Part shown: piece after piece, positions 1 to 8,274 of the stretch
Layout of the letters: each line of letters starts with the position of its first letter
How positions within the stretch are numbered: the first letter of the stretch is position 1
DNA from: Planococcus versutus
GTDB taxonomy: Bacteria; Bacillota; Bacilli; Bacillales_A; Planococcaceae
Assembly: GCF_001186155.3 (NCBI RefSeq)
Contig: NZ_CP016540.2
Coordinates: forward strand, 558,001 to 622,000
Direction of reading: 5' to 3'
Length of the DNA stretch: 64,000 nt
Program-made: the position numbers and the translations under genes
Notes under the pieces: generated by a model
Seen by the model: only the letters and a program-made list of their open reading frames with translations
Told to the model about the DNA's origin: nothing
Databases searched by the model: none

Positions 1-284
1 GCTTGACGTGGGACGAAGATAGTTTTGAGTTGAGTTACCAACAAGAGTCGATTCGACTAACACCTAAAGAATTTTCGATGCTTGGATTATTGATGAAAAA
101 TCCCAACAAGGTATTTGAACGCGATCGATTACTGGAATTGATATGGGGATTTGACTCGGAAACAGAAGGACGCACGGTTGACTCTCATGTCCGCAATATT
201 CGCGAAAAAGTTCGACAAGCTGGCTTTCCTGTTGATGATCATTTCCTAACAGTATGGGGGGTCGGCTATAAATGGGACCAATAA
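1..284 (+). CDS. Response regulator, OmpR/PhoB-type DNA-binding domain (C-terminal part only)
   Basis: The reading frame is open from the window edge, so only the end of the gene is present. The visible part is a winged-helix effector domain of the OmpR/PhoB class: the L-T-P-K-E-F-S-M-L-L stretch leads into the recognition-helix segment R-T-V-D-S-H-V-R-N-I-R-E-K-V, and the terminal G-V-G-Y-K-W wing is typical of the family. The receiver domain with its phosphorylated Asp lies upstream and is not visible. Family members bind promoter DNA when phosphorylated by a partner sensor kinase. The partner kinase is not downstream, because a terminator follows at once, so it would have to be upstream or unlinked. 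The family call is secure; the regulon is unknown. Confidence 0.9.
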   Translation, partial: LTWDEDSFELSYQQESIRLTPKEFSMLGLLMKNPNKVFERDRLLELIWGFDSETEGRTVDSHVRNIREKVRQAGFPVDDHFLTVWGVGYKWDQ

Positions 285-314
285 AAACCACTGCAGCGAA
301 CATGCAGTGGTTTT
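284..314. terminator. Bidirectional intrinsic terminator
   Basis: A perfect 12-bp stem (AAAACCACTGCA paired with TGCAGTGGTTTT, 7-nt loop) lies between two convergent genes, with T-rich tails on both strands. It can end both the response-regulator transcript and the leftward FAD-oxidoreductase transcript. Confidence 0.85.
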
Positions 315-316
315 CT

Positions 317-1795
317 TTAAATCAATCGTTTGCCAGAAACTGAGCGTGCTGCATGAATGCCACTAGCAGCAGCTCCAATAGTGCCGCCACCTGGAAAAAT
401 ATGATCGCCACAGACGTAAAGATTTGGTAAGCCAGAATGATGTGAAATGGCATTAAATAATGCAGCATCTAACGTTTGTGGAAAACCACCAACCAAGCCA
501 TTGGGACGACCTGCAAAACGTTCCCATGCTTTAGGTGCACCGCTTTCCATATGAACAACGGCTTCACGAAATCCAGGAATCAGCTGCTGAATCGCTTGCA
601 GCATGCGCTCTGTTAACAATTCTCGCGTTTTTTCGTACTTTTCTTGGTCATCCCATTCTTCGCGTCGTGAATGAGTGGAAATGGTTACGGTTTGAAAGCC
701 TTCAGGAGCACGTAATTCGTCACCTAGAAGAGAAGAAGACATAAAGAAATGACCACCTTCTGCAAGTCCGTCACCTGTTGAAATTTGCCGAAATGCAGGT
801 AGTGGTTCGGCTAATTGAGTCGAATCTACTGCTAAATATAGCGTTAACGTAGCCCACGTTTCTCCCGCAATGCCATCGCGTAAAGACACTTTTAGTTTAG
901 AAACAAGTTCAGGTGCCAATATTTTCGTCAATTGTTGGATGGGTACATTTAAAATAACATCCGTCGCTTCGTATGTATTGCCACGATGGTCGGTCGCAAT
1001 CCAGCTATCACCTTGCTGTTCTAGTTTTTTGAGTGTGCGTCTTTTTTTCAACACGCCGCCATTTTCTAGTAAACTATCACCCATCAATTCAGAAAAACGA
1101 TACAAGCCACCAGGTACGTAATAAGCGCCTTCGTGATAAATATCAAGAGCTACCGCTGCCAATAAATACGCAACGTCTTCGCTTCCCGTTTGCATACTAT
1201 CGATCAGCAACCCGTCAATCATATGCCGGAACTCGTGCAAGTCGCTAAGGCCATGCTTTTTTAAACGTTGTCCTAAAGTTTGGTTGAAAAAAGGCAAAAG
1301 TTTAATGTGTTTTGGTCGCATGGATGTTGCAAGAAAGGCCCATTCGCTTGCATTTTCGGGAGGAAGAGAAGGAAGTGGATCCATTAAAGTGCGAACAATC
1401 GCTGCTGTTTTGTAAATTTCTTGATAAAAGGCTTCGATCTCATTTTTATGCTGTGGAAAGTGAGCAATGATGGCATCCACGTGTTGCTTACGATCTTTAT
1501 GAAACACGAATGTTGCTTTTGGGTGAACCATTTCCATAACGCGCTCAAGCGGTTTAATGGGCATTGGCCTGTCTAGAAAACGAAAAACGCGGTCATGAAT
1601 GCCTCCTGGTTCGAGCCCCATTCCAAGTGTCGCACCAACTGGAAACAAATACTTGTGACGTTTGAATTTACTAGCGCACCCTCCTAGTTCAGAAGAAGCT
1701 TCAAGCAAGGTTACTGACCAACCCGCTTTTGCGAGAAGTGAACCCGCAGTCATGCCACCAATACCGGCACCTACTACTAATACATGTCGTGTCAT
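317..1795 (-). CDS. FAD-dependent phytoene desaturase-like oxidoreductase
   Basis: A 492-residue flavoprotein of the CrtI/phytoene-dehydrogenase-related amine oxidase superfamily. The N-terminus carries the dinucleotide-binding motif V-V-G-A-G-I-G-G-M-T (about residues 7-16), with a Glu about 20 residues later that would bind the ADP ribose. The C-terminus has the FAD-contacting G-G-G-T-I-G-A-A-A-S-G-I-H-A-A-R segment typical of carotenoid desaturases. Length fits the family. The ATG is preceded by AAAGGAGTG at good spacing. Planococci make C30 carotenoids, so a desaturase/oxidase or retinol-saturase-like role is possible, but no crt partner genes are adjacent and the substrate cannot be read from the sequence. 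It is transcribed alone, toward the bidirectional terminator. Confidence 0.8.
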   Translation of the reverse strand: MTRHVLVVGAGIGGMTAGSLLAKAGWSVTLLEASSELGGCASKFKRHKYLFPVGATLGMGLEPGGIHDRVFRFLDRPMPIKPLERVMEMVHPKATFVFHKDRKQHVDAIIAHFPQHKNEIEAFYQEIYKTAAIVRTLMDPLPSLPPENASEWAFLATSMRPKHIKLLPFFNQTLGQRLKKHGLSDLHEFRHMIDGLLIDSMQTGSEDVAYLLAAVALDIYHEGAYYVPGGLYRFSELMGDSLLENGGVLKKRRTLKKLEQQGDSWIATDHRGNTYEATDVILNVPIQQLTKILAPELVSKLKVSLRDGIAGETWATLTLYLAVDSTQLAEPLPAFRQISTGDGLAEGGHFFMSSSLLGDELRAPEGFQTVTISTHSRREEWDDQEKYEKTRELLTERMLQAIQQLIPGFREAVVHMESGAPKAWERFAGRPNGLVGGFPQTLDAALFNAISHHSGLPNLYVCGDHIFPGGGTIGAAASGIHAARSVSGKRLI

Positions 1796-1850
1796 TCGAA
1801 CTCACTCCTTTAAATTCATTATGCCGAAAAGCAGTTGTTTCTGCCAATAC

Positions 1851-1891
1851 AAAAGCCCGACCGCGGAGAAACTTCCGGCAGTCGGGCTTTT
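1851..1891 (-). terminator. Intrinsic terminator downstream of the DUF326 gene
   Basis: An 11-bp perfect stem (AAAAGCCCGAC with GTCGGGCTTTT) with T-tracts on both sides. It lies just 3' of the Cys-rich gene on the minus strand and upstream of the oxidoreductase gene, separating the two transcripts. Confidence 0.85.
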
Positions 1892-1902
1892 GGTAAAGAA
1901 GA

Positions 1903-2229
1903 TTAAGCTACGTTGCGGCAAGCTTCTGCACATTTCGCACAAGCTTCTGCACACTTTTTGCAATGTTCGTGGTCGTGTTTTGAACATTCCGCTGCACAAG
2001 CATCACAAATTGTCGCACATACTTGCGCCAATTCTGCAACGAATGGAGAGTTGCGTGTAATGGCGTGTTCAAGATACGCACAAATGTCTGCACATTCGCG
2101 GTCGAGTCGAATACATGGCGCCATCATTTTCACGTCATCTTCTTGCAGACAAGCGTCAAAACAATAGTTGCACGCTGCTGCGCAATCGTGCAAGGCTTTA
2201 ATCAGTTCTGCATGTTGTTCATGTGTCAT
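1903..2229 (-). CDS. Four-helix-bundle copper-binding protein (DUF326/Csp-like)
   Basis: A 108-residue Cys-rich protein with sixteen cysteines in repeated CxxxC and CxxC spacings plus several His near the C-terminus. This is the pattern of DUF326/Csp3-type four-helix bundles, which store Cu(I) in the core of the bundle in the cytosol. No signal peptide is visible, which favours the cytosolic (Csp3-like) branch. The ATG at 2229 is chosen over an in-frame TTG one codon upstream because GGAGG sits 8 nt before the ATG. The gene is monocistronic. Copper storage is inferred from the family; the fold call is strong because of cysteine number and spacing. Confidence 0.85.
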   Translation of the reverse strand: MTHEQHAELIKALHDCAAACNYCFDACLQEDDVKMMAPCIRLDRECADICAYLEHAITRNSPFVAELAQVCATICDACAAECSKHDHEHCKKCAEACAKCAEACRNVA

Positions 2230-2330
2230 CAATAAAACCTCCAGTTTCAGAATTTATCGTTCTTGTCTTCTGATTCCCTAGTCAATTGACAAATAAACAG
2301 AAATTGCGAAACTCCATAAAAACTGCACAA

Positions 2331-2585
2331 TTAGTTTTTAAGAGATTCTTTCAAGGTTTTTAACTGTTCATCATATTGCTCTTTGCTAATTTCGCCTTTG
2401 ACATAGCGTTGACGCAAGTTTTCAACTGCTTGGTTAGATTCACTTGGCTCTGTGCTCGCTGCATTTTTGCGTGCTTTAATCAAAGTAATCCATAAAGCAA
2501 TTCCGATTGCGACTAATATGACGACAAATCCAACAGCGATTGTGACGCCTAGCGCTTGGTTGCCTGGTGTGAAAAACTCTTCCAT
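2331..2585 (-). CDS. Small membrane protein with C-terminal SHOCT domain
   Basis: An 84-residue protein: a short extracytoplasmic start, one strongly hydrophobic segment (about residues 14-36), a polar linker, then a C-terminal SHOCT motif (V-E-N-L-R-Q-R-Y-V-K-G-E-I-S-K-E-Q-Y-D-E). SHOCT is a short helical domain found at protein ends and presumed to mediate oligomerisation. An in-frame TTG three codons upstream abuts the AAGGAG, so the ATG at 2585, with nine nucleotides of spacing, is the better start. It follows a 41-residue membrane peptide gene on the same strand and is probably co-transcribed with it. Biological role unknown. Confidence 0.75.
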   Translation of the reverse strand: MEEFFTPGNQALGVTIAVGFVVILVAIGIALWITLIKARKNAASTEPSESNQAVENLRQRYVKGEISKEQYDEQLKTLKESLKN

Positions 2586-2672
2586 GGTGTTCAACTCCTT
2601 ATCATGCCTATTTTTTCAAGCGTTGTTGAATCTTTTTTTGCTAATTCTGTCTTTGACATCTTGTTGCTCTCG

Positions 2673-2798
2673 CTATTTTTTGTGTTTTTTATGTTCTATT
2701 CCGTTTCGGCTAGTGTAAATCACCAGTCCAATAAACGCAATCACTAGAAAAACCAGAAACAGTGTGGCCCATAAGTATAACGGAATTCCAGTATCCAC
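2673..2798 (-). CDS. Small single-pass membrane peptide (41 aa, GTG start)
   Basis: This short frame encodes a 41-residue peptide: polar start M-D-T-G-I-P, a hydrophobic helix (about residues 7-27), then a basic tail ending H-K-K-H-K-K, consistent with an N-out/C-in single-span peptide. The GTG start has AAGGAG seven to eight bases upstream. It lies just before the SHOCT membrane protein on the same strand; between them a 22-codon frame (2591-2659, ATG, weak ribosome site, starting M-S-K-T-E-L-A-K-K) overlaps the SHOCT start region and could be a coupling peptide, which I rate as uncertain. No function recognised. Confidence 0.55.
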   Translation of the reverse strand: MDTGIPLYLWATLFLVFLVIAFIGLVIYTSRNGIEHKKHKK

Positions 2799-2873
2799 GA
2801 TTTCACGCTCCTTCTTGGAATAGAGTCATGCTTTTATGCTATGCTGGTTTACAAATAAAAAGGAGGAAATGGA

Positions 2874-3413
2874 ATGTTTATACATAAAATTGATGAAGAT
2901 GTGTCACTTAAGCTTCAAGAAATGCGAGACGCCGAACGCATTTTTGAACTGACAGACACCTCTAGAGACTACTTGAGAGAATGGTTACCTTGGCTTGATT
3001 TTACTACTAAATTGCAAGATACTAAAGACTTTATTCAATCCGGTAGTAGTAATTTTGTTGAAGGCAAAAGTTTAGGGGCCGTCATTATTTACAAAGGGGA
3101 AATCGTCGGCATTGGCGGCTTCAACAATATCAATCATGCCAATAAAACCGCTTATATTGGCTACTGGCTCGGACAAGAATATCAAGGCAACGGCATCATG
3201 ACGCGTGTCGCTAAAGCATTAACTGACTATGCACTGACCGAACTCAAGCTCAACAAAGTCGAAATTCGCGTAGCTGCTGAAAACCATAAGAGCCGCAGCA
3301 TTCCGGAACGACTGGGCTATACACAAGAAGGTACCATTCGCCAAGCCGAATGGTTATACGATCGGTACGTGGACCACGTCGTATATGGCATGCTTGCTGA
3401 CGAATGGATGTAA
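2874..3413 (+). CDS. GNAT acetyltransferase, RimL/YdaF-like
   Basis: A 179-residue GCN5-related N-acetyltransferase. The central part shows the acetyl-CoA binding motif region (I-G-Y-W-L-G-Q-E-Y-Q-G-N-G-I-M-T) and the C-terminal S-x-x-x-x-E-R-L-G-Y-T-Q-E-G signature of the ribosomal-protein-serine/alanine acetyltransferase branch (RimL, B. subtilis YdaF). Such enzymes acetylate protein N-termini or small amines; the substrate is not predictable here. The ATG has AGGAGG seven bases upstream. It stands alone, divergent from the membrane peptide unit. Confidence 0.88.
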   Translation: MFIHKIDEDVSLKLQEMRDAERIFELTDTSRDYLREWLPWLDFTTKLQDTKDFIQSGSSNFVEGKSLGAVIIYKGEIVGIGGFNNINHANKTAYIGYWLGQEYQGNGIMTRVAKALTDYALTELKLNKVEIRVAAENHKSRSIPERLGYTQEGTIRQAEWLYDRYVDHVVYGMLADEWM

Positions 3414-3595
3414 AAACGTGTTGCTTTAATCGGAATTTTGATAAAGCAGAAAATACAAAAGCTTACGTAACAATGCGTTTCAACGTGCACTGAAAAGACA
3501 AATCTTTTTGTTCGACTACCTCTATTGCACAACATTTGATAAAATTAATAAGCAGGGAAATTTATTCATAGATTGTATCTAAAGGAGAGAACCTA

Positions 3596-3880
3596 ATGAA
3601 GTTTTTTTTAACTGGAACAGTAATTGCGTTGATCGGTGTGTTGGTTGCGTATTTGGTGAATGATTGGTCGTTGGTGTACATCATTAGCGGCATCGTTGCT
3701 GGCGTTTTCTTGATATGGGGCGTCTTGGCGTTGGGAACTGGAAAAAACAAATCGACAAGAACAACAAGTTCTGAAAAACGTCGAGAAAAACAACAGCGCG
3801 TAACGAAAATGAAAAACGCAGTAATGGTGGCTGTGCCAAATATCATTGCAGTTATCGTTAACTTAGTCATGATTTCATAA
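3596..3880 (+). CDS. Small hypothetical membrane protein (DUF5316-like)
   Basis: A 94-residue protein with two hydrophobic spans near the N-terminus (about residues 3-20 and 26-46), a strongly basic hydrophilic loop (about 48-71, K-N-K-S-T-R to K-R-R-E-K-Q-Q-R) and a third hydrophobic stretch at the C-terminus. The layout resembles the small DUF5316 membrane proteins of Bacillaceae, recalled from family knowledge and not checked. AAGGAGAG precedes the ATG. Only 18 bp separate it from the following methyltransferase, so the two probably share a transcript. Function unknown. Confidence 0.6.
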   Translation: MKFFLTGTVIALIGVLVAYLVNDWSLVYIISGIVAGVFLIWGVLALGTGKNKSTRTTSSEKRREKQQRVTKMKNAVMVAVPNIIAVIVNLVMIS

Positions 3881-3898
3881 TGCAGACGGGGTGAAGCG

Positions 3899-4651
3899 GT
3901 GTTAGGGTATTACAGCAGTTTGTCAGCGGAAGTTTACGATCTCGATAAGCCAATTGGCAGTTCGTTTGGAGACATTGAGTATTACTTAGAGCGGCTCGCT
4001 TCATGTAAAGGCCGCATACTAGAACCGGCAGTTGGTACAGGGCGCATGCTTGTGCCGTTGTTGGAAAATGGATTTCAGGTGGATGGTTTTGACGTGTCTG
4101 AAGAAATGCTGCAAGTGTGTCGTGCCAATTGCAAAGAACGAGGATTATCGCCGGAGTTGTTCAATGCAAAAATGGAGTCGTTTTCAATTGATGCAAAGTA
4201 TGCGGCAATTGTTATACCGACAGGGACGTTCTTATTGCTCTATGAACGTGAAAAATCGCTGCAAGCTTTGCAGAATTTTTACAGCCATTTAGAAACAAGG
4301 GGCAGGTTGATTGTCGATCTACATGTGCCATCGGGCATTGAACTCGAGAAAACTTCCACACGTACGTGGCAAGCTACTAATGGCGACACGTTGACAGTAG
4401 AAAGTAAGAAAGTCGAAGTAGACTGGATTCAACAACATTTCGTCTCGCAAGGACGCTATGAACGCTGGCATGAGGGCCGGTTGGTTGAGACGGAGCTCGA
4501 ACGCTATCCTATGCGTTGGTACGGGGTTGAGGAATTCACAGCGATTCTCGAAGCGATTGGTTTTACTGACGTTACAATTACAACAGATTATCAGTTTGGC
4601 AACTACCCCAAAAATGCAGACGCTATCATCACTTTTGAAGCGATAAAGTAA
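3899..4651 (+). CDS. Class I SAM-dependent methyltransferase
   Basis: A 250-residue protein with a Rossmann-type SAM-binding core. Motif I reads I-L-E-P-A-V-G-T-G-R-M (about residues 40-50), followed by the acidic G-F-D-V-S-E-E-M-L segment that contacts the SAM ribose. The rest resembles the YcgJ/UbiE-like small-molecule methyltransferases of Firmicutes; the substrate is unknown. The start is GTG with GGGGTGAAG just upstream. The stop codon runs straight into an intrinsic terminator. Confidence 0.8.
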   Translation: MLGYYSSLSAEVYDLDKPIGSSFGDIEYYLERLASCKGRILEPAVGTGRMLVPLLENGFQVDGFDVSEEMLQVCRANCKERGLSPELFNAKMESFSIDAKYAAIVIPTGTFLLLYEREKSLQALQNFYSHLETRGRLIVDLHVPSGIELEKTSTRTWQATNGDTLTVESKKVEVDWIQQHFVSQGRYERWHEGRLVETELERYPMRWYGVEEFTAILEAIGFTDVTITTDYQFGNYPKNADAIITFEAIK

Positions 4652-4686
4652 AAAAACCGAGGCAGAAGTTCTGTCTCGGTTTTTTT
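4651..4686 (+). terminator. Intrinsic terminator
   Basis: A nine-pair hairpin (CCGAGGCAG with CTGTCTCGG, one G-U pair) flanked by A6 and T6 tracts. It ends the methyltransferase transcript and could also serve the convergent DUF1801 gene. Confidence 0.85.
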
Positions 4687-4717
4687 ATGGTTAAGCCCAA
4701 TGATTTTTGCGCTTTTG

Positions 4718-5074
4718 TCATCTCCTATTTAACTCCACCGCATCCCAAATCAGCAGCTTCAACTCATCAACTCGAATTTCATCAGTTCGATTTAGTCGCA
4801 CATGACGCATTTTATGGCCATCACCTTCGAGCAAGTTGGATTCGTCACGCAGTTCTGCGCCTCGGTAGAAGCCAAAGTTAACATGGCCTTTAGCCGTTTG
4901 CATATAGCAGACGAGGCCTTCTTTGGCGTAACTCGGATTGGACCATTTAAAGCCTTCGTCCATTTCCGGATACGCTTCAAACACCAGGTTGCGAAGCTTT
5001 GAGACAATTTCTTGCTCTGGATTTTCTAAACCTTCGATAAATTCATCTACTTGCGGATCTTTGACTGGATGCAT
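4718..5074 (-). CDS. DUF1801 (YdhG-like) domain protein
   Basis: A 118-residue protein of the DUF1801/YdhG family (frataxin-like fold). Typical marks are the K-W-S-N-P-S-Y segment, preceded by the L-V-F-E-A-Y-P-E-M-D-E-G-F helix, and the later V-N-F-G-F-Y-R-G strand. The frame is open 17 codons further upstream, but AAGGAGAG lies seven bases before the ATG at 5074, and the extra residues would overlap the regulator gene. The start at 5074 is therefore preferred. The biochemical role of the family is not established; some members are annotated as iron-related. Confidence 0.8.
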   Translation of the reverse strand: MHPVKDPQVDEFIEGLENPEQEIVSKLRNLVFEAYPEMDEGFKWSNPSYAKEGLVCYMQTAKGHVNFGFYRGAELRDESNLLEGDGHKMRHVRLNRTDEIRVDELKLLIWDAVELNRR

Positions 5075-5087
5075 AGATAGACTCTCC

Positions 5088-5606
5088 TTAATTCGTTTTG
5101 GATGATACCAGTAAAAATCGTACATCGTGTTGGGTTAAGTTAAACCAATAATGTTTTTTGCGTGCATCAAACATGATGGATTGTTGTTCGATAAGTTCTT
5201 GGCGTTCGCCGTCCACTTCAACAGTTAACACGCCATCCAATACAAATAGAAACTCATAGCCACTATGGGCAAATGGATTGCCTTCTGATTCAGCTGGCTT
5301 CATGGTCACGAGCATCGGAACGATATTCGCTTTTTTTATGCCGTGTGATAAATCCTGGTAATGAAATCCTTCAAGACGTGTCTCCCAGCCGGTTTGTTCG
5401 ATTTCACTTGCAAAAAAAAGACTGGGATCGACATTGAGGGCATCTGCTATTTTGCGAAGAGATTCTAGTGTCACGCTCGATTTTCCACGTTCGACTTGTG
5501 ATAAAAAGCTAATGGAAACAGCGGTTTGTTCAGCTAGCTCTTTCAAGGTCAATTTTCGCTCTTTGCGAAGCTTTTTTAATGTTACCCCAATTGTTCCATG
5601 TGACAT
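5088..5606 (-). CDS. XRE-family transcriptional regulator with C-terminal cupin domain
   Basis: A 172-residue two-domain regulator. Residues about 5-60 form an XRE/Cro helix-turn-helix (L-A-E-Q-T-A-V-S-I-S-F-L-S-Q-V-E-R-G-K-S is the recognition region). Residues about 100-170 form a cupin_2 barrel (P-F-A-H-S-G-Y-E-F-L-F-V-L-D-G) that usually binds a small ligand. The start at 5606 is chosen because the domain begins right after it and an AGG-containing site precedes it; the frame is open further up but without a ribosome site. It is divergent from a transporter-enzyme pair (5766-8087), so it probably controls that unit in response to the transported metabolite. Confidence 0.85.
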   Translation of the reverse strand: MSHGTIGVTLKKLRKERKLTLKELAEQTAVSISFLSQVERGKSSVTLESLRKIADALNVDPSLFFASEIEQTGWETRLEGFHYQDLSHGIKKANIVPMLVTMKPAESEGNPFAHSGYEFLFVLDGVLTVEVDGERQELIEQQSIMFDARKKHYWFNLTQHDVRFLLVSSKTN

Positions 5607-5682
5607 GTAGAAACCTCGCTTTACTAAATGTTCTGTTCTCATCATAACGTACATCGAATGAAAATAAAATTTATACAAGGCA

Positions 5683-5711
5683 TTGACAGAATATTGCTAA
5701 CTGACTAAACT
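5683..5711 (+). promoter_or_regulatory. Sigma-A promoter of the MFS/OCD unit
   Basis: TTGACA at 5683-5688, a 17-bp spacer and TAAACT at 5706-5711. It lies in the divergent intergenic region facing the transporter gene, so it is the natural target of the XRE-cupin regulator. Confidence 0.65.
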
Positions 5712-5765
5712 GTTGAAAAGGGATAATTAAAGTGTCACTTCAATTTATTTCAAGGGGGAAATAAG

Positions 5766-7079
5766 ATGGATAAAAAACAAACACGCAAAGTATTGACCGC
5801 AAGTCTTGTCGGAAGTTCGATAGAATGGTTTGATTATTTTCTATACGGCACAATGGCGGCATTGGTGTTTAACCAAATATTCTTTGTCAATGAAGATCCA
5901 ACAGTCGGACTAATGCTCGCTTATGCGTCATTCGCATTATCATTTTTTATTCGTCCATTTGGTGGTATTATTTTCAGCCATATCGGTGACCGCATTGGCC
6001 GCAAAAAGACATTGGTTATCACATTAAGTATGATGGGCTTTGCGACGTTTGCGATGGGCTTATTGCCGACTTATCAAGCAATTGGCGTGGCAGCACCAAT
6101 TTTGTTAATCACGCTACGGTTGATCCAAGGACTTGGCATTGGCGGCGAATGGGGCGGAGCATTGTTGCTAGCAACCGAATATGCACCACCTGAACGTCGC
6201 GGATTTTTTGGGAGTATCCCGCAAATGGGCGTGACTATCGGAATGATGATGGGAACATTGGCGTTGTATATTATGACCTTATTGCCAGAAGCGGCGTTCT
6301 TGAGCTGGGGCTGGCGCGTACCGTTCATTTTGAGTGCATTTCTTGTCGTCTTTGGTCTTTGGATTCGGAAAGGAATTGATGAGACTCCTGAATTTAAAGC
6401 GGTTCAAGCATCTGGAGAAATTCCGAAATTACCGATTGTTGATACATTAAAATACTACTGGCGTGAAGTATTAATCGCCATTGGCGCAAAAGTGGTGGAA
6501 ACTGCACCGTTTTACATTTTTGGTACATTCGTCGTTTCTTATGCAACAACAAATCTTGAGTTTTCAAGAACCGCTACGTTATCGGCTGTGATGATTGCAA
6601 CGATCATCACAACGATTTTGATCCCAGTCATGGGAGCCTTGTCTGACCGTGTAGGACGCAAGAGGATGTATGTGGCAGGAGCTGTAGCAATGGGCTTGTT
6701 TGCTTTCCCTTATTTCTGGCTGTTGCAGCAAGGCTCTGTGGTTTTATTGATTGTCGCAACAATTATTGGACTTGGTGTCATTTGGGCACCCATCACAGCA
6801 GTTCTTGGAACGATGTTCTCAGAAATTTTCGATGCGAAAGTTCGATACACAGGTGTGACATTAGGCTATCAAATTGGTGCAGCATTAGCAGGCGGAACGG
6901 CGCCTTTAGTGGCAACCTTCTTGCTAGTGACGTTTGATAACTCTTACGTACCTGTTGCGTTGTATATCATGTTGACTTCAGTGATTTCATTGCTATCGAT
7001 TTGGGCAGTAAAAGACTTGAGCGGTACCAAAAATCAAGCAAAAGCAGCAGCATTAGTGGTAGAGGAAAACCGCGCTTAA
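5766..7079 (+). CDS. MFS transporter, metabolite:proton symporter (MHS/ProP-like) type
   Basis: A 437-residue 12-span transporter of the metabolite:H+ symporter branch (ProP, KgtP, ShiA relatives). The N-terminal segment S-S-I-E-W-F-D-Y-F-L-Y-G is diagnostic of the MHS family. The loop 2-3 motif G-D-R-I-G-R-K-K and its second-half repeat D-R-V-G-R-K-R are the classical MFS signatures. Substrates of the family are carboxylates, betaines and amino acids. The next gene is an ornithine-cyclodeaminase-family enzyme 24 bp away, so the substrate may be an amino acid or imino acid; this is inference. GGGGGAAATAAG precedes the ATG. Confidence 0.88.
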   Translation: MDKKQTRKVLTASLVGSSIEWFDYFLYGTMAALVFNQIFFVNEDPTVGLMLAYASFALSFFIRPFGGIIFSHIGDRIGRKKTLVITLSMMGFATFAMGLLPTYQAIGVAAPILLITLRLIQGLGIGGEWGGALLLATEYAPPERRGFFGSIPQMGVTIGMMMGTLALYIMTLLPEAAFLSWGWRVPFILSAFLVVFGLWIRKGIDETPEFKAVQASGEIPKLPIVDTLKYYWREVLIAIGAKVVETAPFYIFGTFVVSYATTNLEFSRTATLSAVMIATIITTILIPVMGALSDRVGRKRMYVAGAVAMGLFAFPYFWLLQQGSVVLLIVATIIGLGVIWAPITAVLGTMFSEIFDAKVRYTGVTLGYQIGAALAGGTAPLVATFLLVTFDNSYVPVALYIMLTSVISLLSIWAVKDLSGTKNQAKAAALVVEENRA

Positions 7080-7103
7080 GCGCCAATTTTTAGGAGGGGT
7101 TTC

Positions 7104-8087
7104 ATGCTTGTCATCAACGAACAACAGATTCAGCAACAATACGCAATGAGCGATGCAATCCGAGACGTTACGGAAATGCTGCGTGCTAAAGAACAAGGTC
7201 AAATCAACAATCCGCATCGAACCGTTCTTGGTTTTCCAGAACGCCAGGCATCCGCACTTTATATGCCAAGCGCGGACATGGTTAGTAAAATCGCTGGGGT
7301 AAAAGTGGTCACGATTTTCCCGGAAAATCCAGCGCAAAACAAGCCAACGACGCAAGGGGTCATTTTGTTATCAGACGGTGATAATGGTGAGCATGTAGCA
7401 ATGATGACGGCTTCGTATTTAACGCGTTTGCGTACAGGTGCGCTGAGCGGGATTGCAACAGATCTGTTGGCACGAAAAGAAAGTCGCGTACTTACAGTTA
7501 TCGGTACAGGCGGCATGGCATTCGAGCAAGTGCTTGGCGTATTAGCAGTGAGACCCATCGAAAAAATTATTTTGGTCAACCGAACACCGGAAAAAGCAGA
7601 GCGCTTTGGTGAACAGCTTATTGCGTTTGGTATTGAAGTTCCGTACATTGTTGAAACCCTTGTTTCTTCAGCAGTTCAGCAAGCGGATATCATTTGTTGC
7701 GCAACGCGTTCAACCACTCCTGTGTTTGACGGAAATGATTTAAAACCAGGCACGCATATTAATGGAGTCGGTTCGTATTTACCAAGCATGTGCGAAGTCG
7801 ATGAAACAACGATCTTACGTGCGGATAAAATTGTCGCAGATGACTTGCCGGGCGTTAAAGATGAAGCAGGCGAACTTCTTCACACTGTCGAAACAGGCGC
7901 ATGGTCATTTGATCAACTTCATGCAGAACTTGGCCAAGTAGTGGTTGGAAAAACTGCAGGACGTGAAGCAGAATCAGAAATCACGTTTTTTAAATGCGTA
8001 GGTGCTGCATATTTTGATTTAGCTGTTGCCAAAGGTGTCTATAGTAAAATCAAAGCTAATGGCACAGGTATGGAAGTTGAATTGTAA
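7104..8087 (+). CDS. Ornithine cyclodeaminase/mu-crystallin family protein
   Basis: A 327-residue NAD(P)-dependent enzyme of the OCD/mu-crystallin family. The Rossmann motif V-I-G-T-G-G-M-A lies near residues 132-139, with the conserved L-R-T-G-A (about 111-115) and the D-I-I-C-C-A-T-R-S-T-T-P segment that follow the family pattern. Members include ornithine cyclodeaminase, alanine dehydrogenase (archaeal type), ketimine reductase and delta-1-pyrroline-2-carboxylate reductase, and these cannot be told apart safely by eye. It shares a transcript with the MHS transporter and ends at an intrinsic terminator, suggesting uptake and catabolism of one amino acid or imino acid. Confidence 0.85.
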   Translation: MLVINEQQIQQQYAMSDAIRDVTEMLRAKEQGQINNPHRTVLGFPERQASALYMPSADMVSKIAGVKVVTIFPENPAQNKPTTQGVILLSDGDNGEHVAMMTASYLTRLRTGALSGIATDLLARKESRVLTVIGTGGMAFEQVLGVLAVRPIEKIILVNRTPEKAERFGEQLIAFGIEVPYIVETLVSSAVQQADIICCATRSTTPVFDGNDLKPGTHINGVGSYLPSMCEVDETTILRADKIVADDLPGVKDEAGELLHTVETGAWSFDQLHAELGQVVVGKTAGREAESEITFFKCVGAAYFDLAVAKGVYSKIKANGTGMEVEL

Positions 8088-8099
8088 ATGAAAGAGATT

Positions 8100-8134
8100 C
8101 CACAAGCGGCAAGCTGTCGCTTGTGGGTTTTTTT
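8100..8134 (+). terminator. Intrinsic terminator
   Basis: A nine-pair perfect stem (CCACAAGCG with CGCTTGTGG) followed by a T7 tract after one G. It closes the transporter/OCD operon. Confidence 0.9.
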
Positions 8135-8250
8135 GTGTGGATGTTGTAATGAGGGCTTTACATCAAGACTTCCGCATTTTACACGCATCTCACAAAACAA
8201 CTCGCTGCTTTTTACTTTATTTATCTAAAGATAGAATAGAAAGGAAAAAA

Positions 8251-8274
8251 GCAATGTGCTTTAGCGCATTGCTT
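8251..8274 (-). terminator. Distal (displaced) terminator hairpin of the acetyltransferase gene
   Basis: Read on the minus strand the hairpin GCAATGCGC-TAAA-GCACATTGC is followed by T6, which makes it a good intrinsic terminator. It lies almost 390 bp downstream of the acetyltransferase stop. An identical 24-bp copy (8638-8661) abuts that stop codon but lacks the T-tract on this strand. The arrangement suggests the terminator was split from its gene by insertion of the intervening element. Confidence 0.65.

Noticed and set aside
3421..3447. Hairpin TGCTTTA/TAAAGCA after the GNAT gene
   Set aside because: No T-tract follows and the loop is long, so it is not reported as a terminator.
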